Source: a virus
Direction: 5' to 3' (one strand)
Virus record (IMG/VR): IMGVR_UViG_3300030099_006678
Span: 1 to 44,453 of that record
DNA: 44,453 nt
Part shown: positions 4,934-19,000 of the stretch, one piece after another
Layout: the number at the start of each line of letters is the position of its first letter
How positions within the stretch are numbered: position 1 is the stretch's first letter
The notes under the pieces: model-generated
Told to the model about the DNA's origin: nothing
What the model saw: only the letters and a program-made list of their open reading frames with translations
Databases searched by the model: none
Translations under genes and position numbers: made by a program

Positions 4934-7036
4934 ATGCCGTTAGTCAATTTTAGTAACTTAGATTTTGATCAGGTAAAGGAGTCCATCAAGGATTATCTTC
5001 GTGCAAATTCAAATTTCACGGATTATGATTTTGAAGGTTCAAACCTGACCACGATCATCGATACCTTAGCATATAACACGTATATAACCTCATATAATGC
5101 CAATATGGTATCTAATGAGGTATTCATCGATAGCGCCACGCTGAGGGAGAACGTGGTGTCTCTAGCACGCAATATTGGGTATGTCCCTAGATCAAGAAAA
5201 TCCTCTTGTGCCAGAGTTAGTTTTGATGTAGATGTTAGTAATACAACCGCAGTCACAGTAACACTCAAGGCTGGTGTAGTAGCCACCTCAAGATCAACCG
5301 GTGTTAGAAGAACTAAGAACTTTATATTCTCTATTCCTAATGATATCACTGCTCAAGTCAATTCTGACGGAAGAGCTAGATTTACTAATATCAAGATTTT
5401 TGAAGGAACATATGTAAACCAAACATTTACGGTCGATAGTAATAATCCCAATCAAAAGTTCATTCTACCAAACTCAGGTATTGATACTGATCTGATCTCT
5501 GTAATTGTAAGAGACACTGAAGGATCTACTGTATCAAGAAAGTTTGATATGTTTGAGAGTCTTTTTGATGTCACCAAAGATACAAGAGCATTTTTCCTAC
5601 AAGAGATTAGTCAAGAAAGATATGAACTCTTGTTCGGTGATGGAATTTTTGGTGTAAAACTTGAGAATAGTAACTTTGTTGAAGCAAGTTATATCACCTG
5701 TAATGGTTCAGAAGCTAATAATATTTCAAACTTTAACTTTATTGGTAACTTAGTAGATAATAACGGAGCATCAATTAGTTCTGGTGTATCAATTATTTCG
5801 ACTGAAGAGGCATCAGGTGGTGGTAAGGCTATTGAATCTGTTGAGTCAGTCAAGAAATATGCACCACAAATCTACGCATCACAGAATAGAGCAGTAACTG
5901 CATCAGACTATGAGGCACTAATTCCTAAAGTCTATCCTGAAGCCGAGTCAGTATCTGCCTTTGGTGGTGAAGATCTTACTCCTCCACAGTTCGGTAAGGT
6001 CTTTGTTAGTATCAAACCATTTAACGGTGTGTTTCTCTCCAGTGCCATTAAACAGAATCTACAACAGGAGATTAAAAAATTCTCAGTAGCCGGTATTAGA
6101 GCGGAGATTATCGACCTTAAGTATCTCTATGTTGAAGCTGACTGTGAGACTTATTACAACACAAACCAAGCACCATCACCTTCATTTGTTCAAAGTGTCG
6201 TTATAAAAAATATTACCAACTATGCCGACTCCTCAGATCTCAATCAGTTTGGAGCTAGATTTAAGTATTCTAAATTCCAAAAGATTGTAGACTCTAGTCA
6301 TGAATCTGTTTGTTCAAATATCACGACCATTCAGATGAGAAGAGATATGACAGCAAAACTTAATCAGTTTGCTGAGTATGAGTTATGTTTTGGTAATCAA
6401 TTCCATGTGAAGAATCATGGGCACTCCGCTGTATTCCAGGGCAATCTACTTGGATACAATATTAGGTCAACTGGTTTTACTGTAAGTGGTATCAGTGGAG
6501 TTGTTTATATGGGTGATAAACCAACTGGTAATCTTGAGAAAGGAACTGTATTTCTGTTTAAACTTAATTCACCGACAGAACCTATCATCGTCAAACAAAA
6601 TATCGGCACTATCGATTATAAGAAAGGTGAGATTAGACTAAATCCAATAAATGTTATTTCGACCGTTGTTAATAGAAATTCTCCAATTATCGAAGTTTCT
6701 GCAAATCCACTGTCAAATGATGTGATTGGTCTCCAAGATCTCTTCCTACAATTGGATGTAAATAATACAACAGTTGACGTAGTTGCTGATAACATTTCTT
6801 CAGGAAATGACATTTCAGGAACAAATTATATCGTATCTTCAAGTTACGGAGTTAACAAATTGGTAAGAGGCACACCTATTGTTACAGGCAGTGTAGATGC
6901 CGTTCAAACCACCTCTACTACCACATCTTCTACCACACCTGGTGTTACACCAAGTGCACCATCTACACCTGGTGGAACTCCATATAGCATGCCCTCATCA
7001 AGTCCATCCAGTAGTGGTGGCGGTTCCGGTTACTAA
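4934..7036 (+). CDS. 6: Baseplate wedge subunit gp6 (700 aa)
   Basis: gp6 forms the inner ring of the baseplate. The N-terminus (residues 9-85) shows the usual helix-rich entry: FTDYDFEGSNLTTIIDTLAY, NTYITSYNANMVSNEVFID, then LRENVVSLARNIGYVPRS. Around residues 305-362 lies the core of the Baseplate_J family (YAPQIYASQNRAVTASDYEA, ... KVYPEAESV, ... FGKVFVSIKP). Length is close to T4 gp6 (660 aa). The last ~45 residues are a Thr/Ser/Pro/Gly-rich low-complexity tail (TTSTTTSSTTPG ... SSSGGGSGY), which is not part of the T4 protein and may be a flexible linker. The ATG follows the gp25 stop without any gap, implying translational coupling. Confidence 0.93.
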   Translation: MPLVNFSNLDFDQVKESIKDYLRANSNFTDYDFEGSNLTTIIDTLAYNTYITSYNANMVSNEVFIDSATLRENVVSLARNIGYVPRSRKSSCARVSFDVDVSNTTAVTVTLKAGVVATSRSTGVRRTKNFIFSIPNDITAQVNSDGRARFTNIKIFEGTYVNQTFTVDSNNPNQKFILPNSGIDTDLISVIVRDTEGSTVSRKFDMFESLFDVTKDTRAFFLQEISQERYELLFGDGIFGVKLENSNFVEASYITCNGSEANNISNFNFIGNLVDNNGASISSGVSIISTEEASGGGKAIESVESVKKYAPQIYASQNRAVTASDYEALIPKVYPEAESVSAFGGEDLTPPQFGKVFVSIKPFNGVFLSSAIKQNLQQEIKKFSVAGIRAEIIDLKYLYVEADCETYYNTNQAPSPSFVQSVVIKNITNYADSSDLNQFGARFKYSKFQKIVDSSHESVCSNITTIQMRRDMTAKLNQFAEYELCFGNQFHVKNHGHSAVFQGNLLGYNIRSTGFTVSGISGVVYMGDKPTGNLEKGTVFLFKLNSPTEPIIVKQNIGTIDYKKGEIRLNPINVISTVVNRNSPIIEVSANPLSNDVIGLQDLFLQLDVNNTTVDVVADNISSGNDISGTNYIVSSSYGVNKLVRGTPIVTGSVDAVQTTSTTTSSTTPGVTPSAPSTPGGTPYSMPSSSPSSSGGGSGY

Positions 7037-7051
7037 TCCTATTAATAGAAA

Positions 7052-10000
7052 ATGACAGTAGATAGAGTAAAGTTTCAGGAAATTGTATCCAGTCAAGTTC
7101 CTAGGTATGTTAGAGAGGACTTTCCTCTTCTAACAAATTTTCTTGAGCAATACTACGTTTCTCAGGAGCACCAGAGTGGTCCTGTAGACATTATCAATAA
7201 TATCGATCAATATGTAAAAGTAGAGGAACTTTGTAACTTAGTAACTGAAACAACTCTCGATGAGGATCTGGATTTTGTTGAGAGAGATGTAACTGTAAAA
7301 TCCACCCTTGGATTTTCTGACACGAATGGTGTAATTAAAATTGACGATGAGATTATATTTTACGAGTCGAAGACTGATACCGTATTTCAGAACTGTAGAA
7401 GAGGATTCAGTGGTATTACAACATATATCACCACTGGTTCTCCCGATGAACTTACCTTCTCTCAGACAGAGATAGATGAGCACACTACTGGAACAAAGGT
7501 TGAAAATCTAAATGTTCTCTTCCTTCAACAATTTTTCACTAAACTCAAGACTCAAATAACTCCTGGATTCCAGGACAGAAGTTTTTCCAAGGGTCTTGAT
7601 GCAAGAAACTTTATTTTTAATTCTGATAGTTTCTATACTTCAAAGGGAACTGACCAATCTTATGAAATTTTGTTCAGAGCTCTGTATGGTGAAGATGTAG
7701 AAATCATCAAACCTTCACAGTTCCTTTTAACTCCTTCTAACGCTGACTACAAGGTAACTCAAGAATTTGTTGTTGAGAAGTTACAGGGCGATCCACTTAA
7801 ACTCAATAACCTTACCATTTTTCAAAAAGAAACTGGTGCCAGAGGTTCTGTTACTAATGTTCAACTGATTCCTTATGATAAGTATCAATATTATCAAATT
7901 AGCATTGATGGTGGATTTTCAAGAGACTCCGATGTAGCAGGTTCCATCTTTGGTGAGTTTAAACCCAACCCCCTCACCAAGCTTCTTGAACCTGTCAGTG
8001 TTGGTGCAACTGTAATTAACGTAGACTCTACTGTTGACTTCCCAGAATTCGGTAATATCGTCATCGTTGACTCAGATGGAAATGAAGTAAGTGTTGCTTA
8101 TACTGGAAAGACTGCTAATCAATTCTTCAATACAAACGTATCAAGTACATTTCCTAAGAAAGTAGATGTAAAATTCGATTCATATTCCTTCGCATATGTT
8201 GGTATTAATACATCTGAGGAAATAAGAGTCAGATTTACTTCCACCCTCAAAGATTTCAAAGAAGATCAAGCCACATATTTCTTTAGAAAAGATGACACGA
8301 TTCAGATCAAGTCATTAGGTCTTGAGTCGGAAGGCAAGAAATCTAATAATTGGTATACTAACGTTAAATCAAAATTCAAAATTGAAGAAACCACCGTACT
8401 TGATGCAAACAATTTTACCTATCAACATGAGTTTTTCAAAGACAGTTTACTAAAAGAAGGTTATTCTGTAAGATATGAAAATTTTGATAGCTCTGTTTCT
8501 ATTCTGGGTGAGGTAACAAGTTTAAATTCTGCAAACAATGTTACCGTTCAATATAATGAAGCAATTCCCCTGAGTGGTGTTTTCTTTATTGAAAATCAAT
8601 TACTAAAAGGGGATTCCGCAAGGTATCCATACCTTTCAAATTTTGTAGCCAATACTCAGAATATCTACGCCAAATTTAATGGTGATGTTCTTGTTGCTTC
8701 AAACTCTATCCCAAATTTTGATGGGGTTGCTACTAATTCATATGACAATAAGATCACATTCTCTGCTTCATTACTAAGCACAAATGTAATCACACTTCCC
8801 ACTAATCCCACAACTCTACCTGATCATGGTTTCTATACAGGAGACACGATTTATTTTGAGTCAAACGGTGATGGTTTCCAGGGAATAGGTTCAGCAAATT
8901 ACTTTGTAGGGAGAGTAGACGAGAGTAATATAAGACTTGCAAGAAGTAAAGCAGATTTGGCGAGAGGAACTTTCCTCACATTCAATGGATCTGTTGTAGA
9001 TGCATCAATAACTCTTCTTGAAAGTTACAAAAAGAATATTGAACCACAAGGTATCTTTAGACAGATAACCACACCTATAATTAGAAAAAAATCCTACGAT
9101 ACACAACCAGGACACACTGGTATCTTTATTAATGGTGTCGAACTATTAAACTATAAGTCATCTAACAATGTATACTTTGGTGATATTCAAAGGTTCACGA
9201 TGGTCGCTGGTGGCACCGATTATGATATTATAAATCCACCTATTTTAGAAGTTAAGGATGAAGTAGGAACTGGTGCAACAGGTATCACTAATGTTAAAGG
9301 TGCTCTAGAGAGACTTGAAGTAACTGAGACTGGAATGGGATATATTAAACCTCCCACCATCGGTATTTCTGGTGGAAATGGTTTTGGTGCTTCAGCTAAA
9401 GCCAATATGATCCAGATTAAACATGAAAATACATTTATCGCAAATTCACTTGATGCTGTAAAACTAGCCACAAATGAGATTGTATTTAAGACGGATCACA
9501 AATTTGTTAATGGTGAGGGTGTTATTTACGAACCCAGAGGTTCAAAAGTTGTCACTGGTCTGACAACAGGTGCCAAGTATTATATTAACGTCACTGGCCA
9601 AACCAGTGTTCAGTTCCATAATGCGAGGAATGAAGCATTTGCTGGTATCAACACCGTCAGTTTGACCGCATTCGGTAGTGGTAATCAATACTTTGTTTCC
9701 GAAGATCTAAAGCAAGTTGTTTCTTCCGTTGTTATCACAAATACCGGTGTAGGATATGAGAACAAGCAAAGAACAATTCCATCTGTAGGTGTCAACACAT
9801 CTACTGATAGAGTCGAGATTATCAATCATGGTTACAAGACTGGAGAAATTGTAAGATATAAGCAGGCAACACCTGCCATCTCAGGTTTATCAGAAAATAA
9901 AGATTACTTTGTCATAAAAGTAAATGAGGATGCCTTCAAACTGACAGAAGTTGGTACTGGTGGTGTTGATAGAGAATTTTTCCTTAAGAATAATATCTGT

Positions 10001-13000
10001 GTTGACTTTAGAAATGCAGGAAGAGGATCCTTTAATTATCCTCCAATTGTAATATCAATTCAAGGTGCAGCTGCAGTATTTGATGAAAGTTTTGTTGAAG
10101 ACTTCCAAGAACTTTTTATCATTGAGTCTCCAATCGAAGAAGATATTACAACACCATTTAAAGTTCTTGCTTGGACAGATACTGAAGCAGAGCTTACAGA
10201 TCCATACTTTGTTCTTGTCAGTGAACAATCTAACTGGTTGATCAGTGATGATCCATTCATTGGCAATATTTTACTTTACGGAGCAGAAGTTCAACCTATT
10301 TTCAGAGGTAGTATTGAGTCAATCGACCTAACTGCTGGTGGTGTTGGTTATGGATCTTCGGAAATTCTTGATTTCCAGAGACAGCCTGAAATAACCTTCA
10401 ATTCTGGTAAAGATGCAGTATTGACACCCATCATTAATAATGGTCAAATTTCTGAGGTCATCGTAAATCAGGGAGGAACTGATTTCAATGCACCACCTAC
10501 ACTTGAGGTTATTAGTGATACTGGTAGTTTTGCAGTTCTTATTGCACAAGTTGAAAATAACCAAATTTCTAACGTTATTGTGAGGAAGGGTGGTGCAGGT
10601 TACGAATCTGGTAAAGTAACAATCAATATTATTCCTGCAGGTAGAAATGCAAGAGCCATTGCAAATATTAAAACTTGGAATGTTAATCAATTTGAGAGAA
10701 AATTTGCAAATATTCTTGAAGATGACTGTCTGATCACAGAAAATATTAACGGAAAATCTCTACAATTCAGCTCTCTTTATGCTCAACGACCACTTAGAAG
10801 AAATACTAATACTTTAAGTGGTTTTGGAAAGAATAACGTCAAATATGGATTCTTTGATATTACATTAAATGTAAATGATGAGGAAATTGATAATGTTTTC
10901 CACTCACCAATCTTAGGTTGGGCATATGATGGAAACCCAATTTACGGACCATATGGATTTGGAAATATTGATGGCACCGGTTCTGTTCGTAGAATGGTTA
11001 GTGGTTATAAACTAGTTCCCACTGCTAGTAATAGACCAGACTACACCACATTTCCCAACGGATTCTTTGTCAATGATTATATTTTTACTGGTGATGGTGA
11101 TCTAGATGAATCAAACGGTAGATTCTGTGTCACACCTGATTTTCCCAATGGAGTTTATGCATATTTCTGTACCATTTCTGATAATATCGATACATCTGGC
11201 CCATTCAACAAATTCAGAAGACCAGTATTCCCTTATGTAATTGGTAATGAGTATCATTCTGTTCCCAATCCATTTAACTTTAAATCTATATCTAATCAAA
11301 ACGAATATGACGTAGTGAATGATGGTTGGTTTAGAAATACCAAATTTTATTATACAACTGGTGGAGATGCGGGTTACGATTACATTTACAACTCAGATCT
11401 GGAGAGAAATCAATCTCTTGATGTTACTGCCACAACGACAGGTTCTGTTGATGCACTGGAAATTCTTGATCCGGGAACTGACTATGCAGTAAATGATAAG
11501 GTTGTATTCAATTCAACAGGAACTTCTGGTAGAAATGTAAAATACAAAGTTTCTGAACTGAAGGGTAAGACTGTCAATAATGTATCTCTAGCAACCACTT
11601 TCATTGAAAATGTTGAATTCGGTAGTGGAAATAATCCCAATAACTTTATTGGATTTACTTCTGCGCCTCATAATTTCCTTCCTAGAGATACCGTTTTTAT
11701 TGATGACCTCTCAGAATACTATAAGGGATTTGATGGAGCATACACCATTGGAGTATCAAGTGAGAGATGGTATGTTTCAGTAGGTATTCAGACAGATGCA
11801 ATTACAGGTATTCAAACATACATTTACCTTAATGGTAGTTTGGACGAGCAGGTAATCAGAACAAACGATATTCTTAGAATTGAAAATGAAAAACTTCAAG
11901 TCCTCAATATTGATCAAGACTCTGGAAGAGTAAGAGTTTTGAGAGGAGTTGATGGAACTCTTGGAGTAGCACACTCTGCAGGCGTTGTCGTCAGAGATGA
12001 TCCTAGAAAGATTAGATTTACATCTACTGGTATTACCACCAATAGATCATTTAAGATCAATAAACAGTTCTACTTTAAACCTGATGAATCTGTAGGTGTC
12101 GGAACAGCTGATGTAGTAATGTTCTCAGGTATTACCACAGTCACATTCTCCAATCCTGGTGTTGGATTGACCACGTTAAATCTGGGTCAACAGCAGATAT
12201 TCATTCCAGATCATAAATTAGAACTTAATACTCCAATGAAGTATTTCCCCAATAGTGGAACTTCTATTGAAGTTTGGAGTGGAGTTGAAAATACACCAAA
12301 ATATAATCTTACTGAAACCAGAAATGTATTTGCTGTCCCACTATCAGATAATGTAATCGGAATTGCTACACAGAGAGTTGGTGTTAATTCCAATGGTGTA
12401 TTCGTAGGAATTGATTCAAATGCCGGTGGATTGTTGTATTTCAGTAATGTAACAGGTGTTGGAAGTTATCATAGTTTCAATACTAATATCAGTAGTGTAT
12501 TGAAGGGTCGGGTATCACAGAATATTGTTACTGTGTCCACTGCACAAACTCACGGAATGAGTCGTGGGGATAGGGTTACTGTTGACGTAAATCCAACCAC
12601 CACTACAACTATTAAAGTTCAATATGATGATTATAATAGAAGAATTGTATTTGATCCTGATGTAATAGATGCAACTGGTATTAATACAAACGCCAATACT
12701 TTCACTGTTCCTACAAATAAGTATTTTACAGGTGATAAGGTCATCTACACGTCAGATAATCCATCTGTCAACATGACATCATCTGATATGTACTTTGTGT
12801 ATAATCTAAAGAATGATGTTATTAAACTGGTAAGGAATAAGAACGAACTCAATAGTGAGAATCCTACATTTGTCAATGTAGGTAGTGCTAACACTGCCAC
12901 TTTGGCCCGTATTAACCCACAGGTCGAAATTCAGAAGAATCAAATTATCAAATTTGATTTATCAGACTCTTCTCTGGCATTTACAAATAGTGGTATTCAA

Positions 13001-16000
13001 ACATCCGCCTTTGATATGTTCCTGTATGCGGACCCACAAAAAATAAATGAGTTCTATACTACAAAATCTAAGTCACAATTTGAAGTCACTAAAAATGGTG
13101 TGATAGGTGTTGATACCACTGCTTCACTGACCCTTACAGTAAGTGATAATATTCCACATGTTCTATTTTATGGATTAGAACCAGATAACATTGATATTCT
13201 TCCAGGCGTAAAGAAAGAAATCTTTGAGGATAATACGGTTCCTGAAAATAATACTCTCAATTTGGTTAAAAATAAATTTGATGGTATTTTCAATGTTGTT
13301 GGTGTAACATCAACCACGTTTGATTATAATATTCCATTTGATTATGATACTATCGTTTCTTATGGGTCAACTAATTCCAGAATTACATATAATACAGCAT
13401 CTTTGACGGCAATAGGCCCAATCAATAAAGTATTCTCTGATAATAAAGGTGTTGCTTATAAAACACTTCCTGGATTTACGTCTGTCACCAGTGTAAAAGG
13501 AACTGGTGCTCTCCTAAAACCAACTAGCACCTCAATCGGTAGTATTATTTCTACTAAGATTAATAATATTGGTTTTGGTTATCCATCTGACAATACACTT
13601 AATGCTGTAGGCAATCTCCCTCTCGTATTGGAGCTTGACCCACTTGGCAGTTTTGAATTCATTGGAATTTCCTCTGGTGGTGTCAATTATAGTCAGGCAC
13701 CTGATCTTGTTGTTATTGATGGTTTTACTGACAAACAGATTACAGACTTAGATCTTACTTATGATTTGAACGATAATAACGTAACCATTAATAGAAACAC
13801 TAATTCACTTAATAATGTTTCTCCCGAGATTATTCCGATCAATAATACTAACGGATTTAGTATTAGTTCGGTTACTTATAATTCTACAACTAAAATCGTT
13901 CGTCTATTCTTCTCAAATATCTTTAGTGATGTTCAGGATTGGCCATTCAAGGTTGGTGAGAAAGTTCTTGTAGAAAATATTGCTGTTGGTTTTGGAACAG
14001 CAGGTAAGGGTTACAACTCTGAAGATTACGATTATACATTATTTGAGGTAACCAATCTTGATAGTAATCTAGGAGGTAGTGGTTCATTTATTGAATACGA
14101 TCTTACGAACCTTCTTGAAACTGGAGAATTCCCTGGAAATACAACAAATCTTGTTGCAGGTTCAGTAACTCCCAAGACATTCTTCCCAATTTTTGATACG
14201 AAGATTTCCACTAAGGACTTTGTTGCAGGTGAAGTAGTACAAAATCCAAGTGGTGTTGGTATTGTAGAGAGATATGATGGTGTAAGCGGATTCCTGCTTG
14301 TCACTTCTGAGGATGATTTTGAGGTTGGATCAATTATAAGATCTGAAACCACTGGTACTCAGGCTCGTATTAATTCTTTCATTGACTTTAACTCCACAAT
14401 CAAACTGGGTGTAGGTGCCACGTTTAATGCTGGGTGGCAAGATAATTCAGGAGTACTAAATGATAATCTTCAGGTTCTTCCCAATAATGAGTACTATCAA
14501 AACTTCTCTTATTCACTGAAATCGAGAGTAGACTTTGGTACATGGGATGATGCAGTCAGTTCTCTTAATCATACCGCAGGATTCCAAAAATTTGCTGATC
14601 ATTTGATTGACAATAATGCTGTTGGTATTGTAACAGCAGTTGGTTCTGAAATTGAAACTGTTATTGATCTTATTGGTGAAGAAAAACTTAATTGTTTCCC
14701 AGATTTTGATTTTGCCTCTGAGAGAACCATTGACATTGGTAATAATAAAGTTGTTTCGGATCGAGTAGTATTTGAAAACAAGATTCTTATTGATTATTTT
14801 GAATCTAGAGGAAACAGAGTATTGAGAATTGATGACTTTAGTTCTTCATTCAATAGCAATCCTAGATCCACTAATTTCTCAGTGGTCACTACTTACGATG
14901 ATTCTTTCACATACAATAAGATCTTTACCCTGGTACAAGATAAGGAACTTAGGAATAGAAAGCAATCCGCTATTGTTTCCGTCCTTCAAGATAAGAACGA
15001 CGGATATGTAAGTCAATACTCCACACTTGATACTGCCACACCTCTTGGATTCTTTGGTCACACAAGTATCGGAACAAGTGAGTGGGGTCTTACATTTACA
15101 CCAAATCTCTTTGAATTCAACAACTATGATGTTACCACTTTCCAATTCAGTGGACTTGACAATGTAACTGGAATTGGATCTACAGCAATTGGTAATTTGG
15201 TATCTATTGCTTCATCATCTGTATCTGTACCTGTCGCTACGGAAACAACACTTCTTACAATTCCAACATCTGAAAGATCGGCAAAACTTCTGGTTCAACT
15301 TCAAGACAGTCAGAACAATTACTTCATGTCTGAGTTCAGTCTTCTGCATGATGGTACAAACGTAGAGATGCTGCAGTATGGTGATATAACAAATAATTCT
15401 GGAATGACCGGTCAAGACGCATTTGGAACATATAAGGCAGAAATCTCTGGATCTGATCTGGTCTTTAGTATTGTTCCCACAGTAGGAACAGCGGTCACTG
15501 CCAACGTATCTGCTGTCCTTACAAATGCTGGTACGTCTGGTGTTGGAACCGTCAGTATGGAGGTTACCAACCTGTCATCATACTATAAGTCTATAGCTTC
15601 TTCAGGATCACCCACTGCTAATTTGATTGCCACTTATGATAATCCATTCGCATCTGAATACTTTGTTGTAACTGTTCACGACACAACAAATAATGAGTAT
15701 GAGATGTTTGAATGTAATGTCCTAGATTCCGACAATTTCATGATTGTCAAGTATGGCGACGTTAAAACTAACGTGGGTCTTGGAACAGTTGGTGTTACTA
15801 AAACTAGTAATACAACTAATCTTGTATACACTCCAAATGCAAGTATCAATGTTGAAGTAAGAGCATTTGGTATTGGACTCAAGAACTTTAATAATATTGT
15901 TGGTATTAATTCAATCTCAACTCTTAATAACAACATTCTATGGTCTAAGTTTGGTGGATACACCGGAACTGAAAATGACAAGAAGAGAGCATTTAAACTG

Positions 16001-19000
16001 ACACACGACAGTAATCCAATTTTCCAAAAACAATTCCTTGGAAATAGTGCATCTGTTGTTAACGTATCAAATAACAGTATTATTATTCCAAATCACTTCT
16101 TTAATACTGGTGAAAAATTAATTTACAGTTACGAAAATTCTGCATCATCTACTGCTAATGCTGTTGGAATTGCTACTACCTCAATCTCTGGTATTTCGAC
16201 TGATAAGTTACCCACGACATTATTTGCAGTTAAGTTGAGTGATGTTAGTATTGGATTAGCAACAGATGCAGCTGCTGCGCTGGCAGCCACACCAACAACA
16301 TTGGATATCACCTCTGTTGGTATTGGAACAAACCACAAATTAACTTCAACCAATCAAAATGCAAGAGCATTGGTTGCAATTGATAACATGATTCAGGCAC
16401 CAGTGACGGAAGTTGATGTATCAACTACTCTTTCACAAGAGGTTATATTTGATGTTGATTTCATTGTTAGTGGTATATCCTCATTTAGAGCTAATGATCT
16501 GATTAAGATCAACGATGAAATGATGCTAATTCAGGACATCGGTGTTGGTGCAACCAACAGATTAAGAGTATTGAGAGCTCAAATGGGTACAGGTATTGGT
16601 ACTCATGCAAACGGTACAGCCGTGGAGCTCATGGGTGGTAACTACAATATTGTTGATAACACTATTAACTTTATAGAAGCTCCATTTGGTGCGATTCCTA
16701 TCGGTACCACCACTGACGGTCCAAGTAATGTAGACTTCTCAGGGATTACAACATTCTCCACTTTCCAAGGAAGAACATTTATGAGAAGTGGAATTGTTGA
16801 TGGATCTGAAGATACTTATGCTACAAACCTTACATTTGACAATATTCAATCTCAGTTTAATGGCCAAAAGAAAACTTATAGGTTAACCCAGAATGGAGTT
16901 AACATTACAGGGTTCTCTACAAACAATGCTATTGTTCTGAATTCTAATATTCTTCAAGAGCCACAGGGTGGTCAGATTAATGTTGGTGATTTTAATATCA
17001 CAGAACCATCATCGGGTATCTCAAGTATTACCTATCTTGGTGATAGTGTTTCATCTGGTGACGATCCCAATAAGGCAACTATTCCCAGAGGCGGTATCAT
17101 TGTATCTGTGGCCTCTACTCCTGGATTCGGATATCAACCATTAGTCTCGGCTGGTGCAACTGTTAATGTGTCTGCTGCTGGAACAATCTTATCCACTGTT
17201 ATCAACAATCCTGGTTCTGGTTACAGGGTCGGTGTTCAAACAGTGAATGTTGGATATGCAGTATCCGCAACAGGAATTACTACTGTTGTTAATATCGGAA
17301 CAGCCACCGTTCAAAATGGTGAGATTGTTGCAATCACTACTAGCTTCATTGGTGCAAATCTTGATGATTTACATCCACCTCTAGTTGTTATTGATGCACC
17401 ACTTCCATATCAGAACATTCCTCTAGTTTATTCTGATGGTATTGTCGGAACAGGAACTGGAGCAAAAGTTGATGTAACTGTTGGTCAGGGGTCAAGTATT
17501 ATTTCCTTTGATATTGTTAACAAGGGATTTGGATACAAAGAGGGTGAAATAGTCAGACCTGCTATTGGTGGGACAACTGGTATTCAGACTACTGCCACCT
17601 ATGATGAATTCCAACTCACCATCGAAGATGTTTTCCGTGACAGCTTCAATGGATTTACAATTGGAGAACTTGATGTATTTGATGATCTTGCCCCACAATT
17701 TGATGGATTTAAAAAATCGTTTGATCTCACTATATCAGACAAACAGTTCTCTATTGAAGTTGCTGAAGGATCAAACATTAACATTGCACAGTGTTTGATT
17801 GTAACAATCAATGATATCCTTCAGGTTCCTAATCAGTCATATAAGTTTAACGGTGGTGCGGTAATTGAGTTTACTGAAGCACCCAAGAAGGGTGACAAGT
17901 CCAAGATTATTTTCTATAAGGGAACAGCAGGTGTAGATGTTGTCTTGGTGGATATTACTGAGACAATTAAAGTCGGTGATACCGTACAACTGAAGAACAA
18001 CCCTGGTGCAGGTCAAGGATTTGGTTTATTCCAAGATACCAGAACTGTAACAGGTATTACTACCCTTGATACAGTTAGAACGTTTGCATATGACGGTCCT
18101 GGTATTACGACTAATCAAACTTTGGTAAGACCAGTCACCTGGTGTAAACAGGTTAATGATATTATCATTAATGGTCAATTTATTACTAAGGATAGAGAAG
18201 ATCAAGAACCATCTATCTTCCCTGCAGCATATCTAACAAGTTATGTTGGTGTCACAAGCACCTATGCATACACAGATACTACAAGACCACTGTTCAGTGG
18301 TAGAAATGAAACTAACCTTGTTGACTATCAAGATCGTATTACACTAATCGATCAAAGAGAGTTCACAACAGCTCTTGGTGTTGCAACTGTAGGTTTTGGA
18401 ACAACCGTTACTTCAGTTACAATTACAAATGTTGGATCTGGTTATTCAACCTTTACTCCAACAGTGTCCTTCTCATTGCCTGATGATATCAATGGTGTTA
18501 GAGCAACAGGCACTGCAAATGTAACTGGAAGTGGTGTCACATCAATTACAATCACTAATCCTGGAAGTGGATACACAAATACAAATCCACCAACTGTTTT
18601 GGTTGAAGTTCCAACACTTAGAAGTGAAACAATTGGAGTTTCTACTTATAAGGGTGATTTCGGTCAGATAGTTGGTTATGCACAATCCACGGGTGGTCTT
18701 GGTACTTTAGAACTCTTTATTCCTGAAACATCAGATCTCAGAAAAGAATCTGTGATGGGTGTTGGAGCTGCAATCACTGTGAGTACATTGACTATTGGTG
18801 ATATCTTTGTTGTCAATAATTCTAATACAATATCCACTACAACTATGGATGGTGTATATGAAGTTTCTCAAGCATTTGATGTAGTAAAAGATCTGACATC
18901 TGTTGGAATTGGAACAACAACTATTAGAAGAGTTGAAGTTGCGACTACTGGTTTTGGTACCGTAGATGGTGTGTTCCATAATGATTACTTCTGGGGAGAA

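Noticed and set aside
9330-18620. CRISPR-like or nucleotide-level repeat array
   Set aside because: The repeats are at the protein level with divergent DNA; there are no uniform direct repeats with unique spacers.
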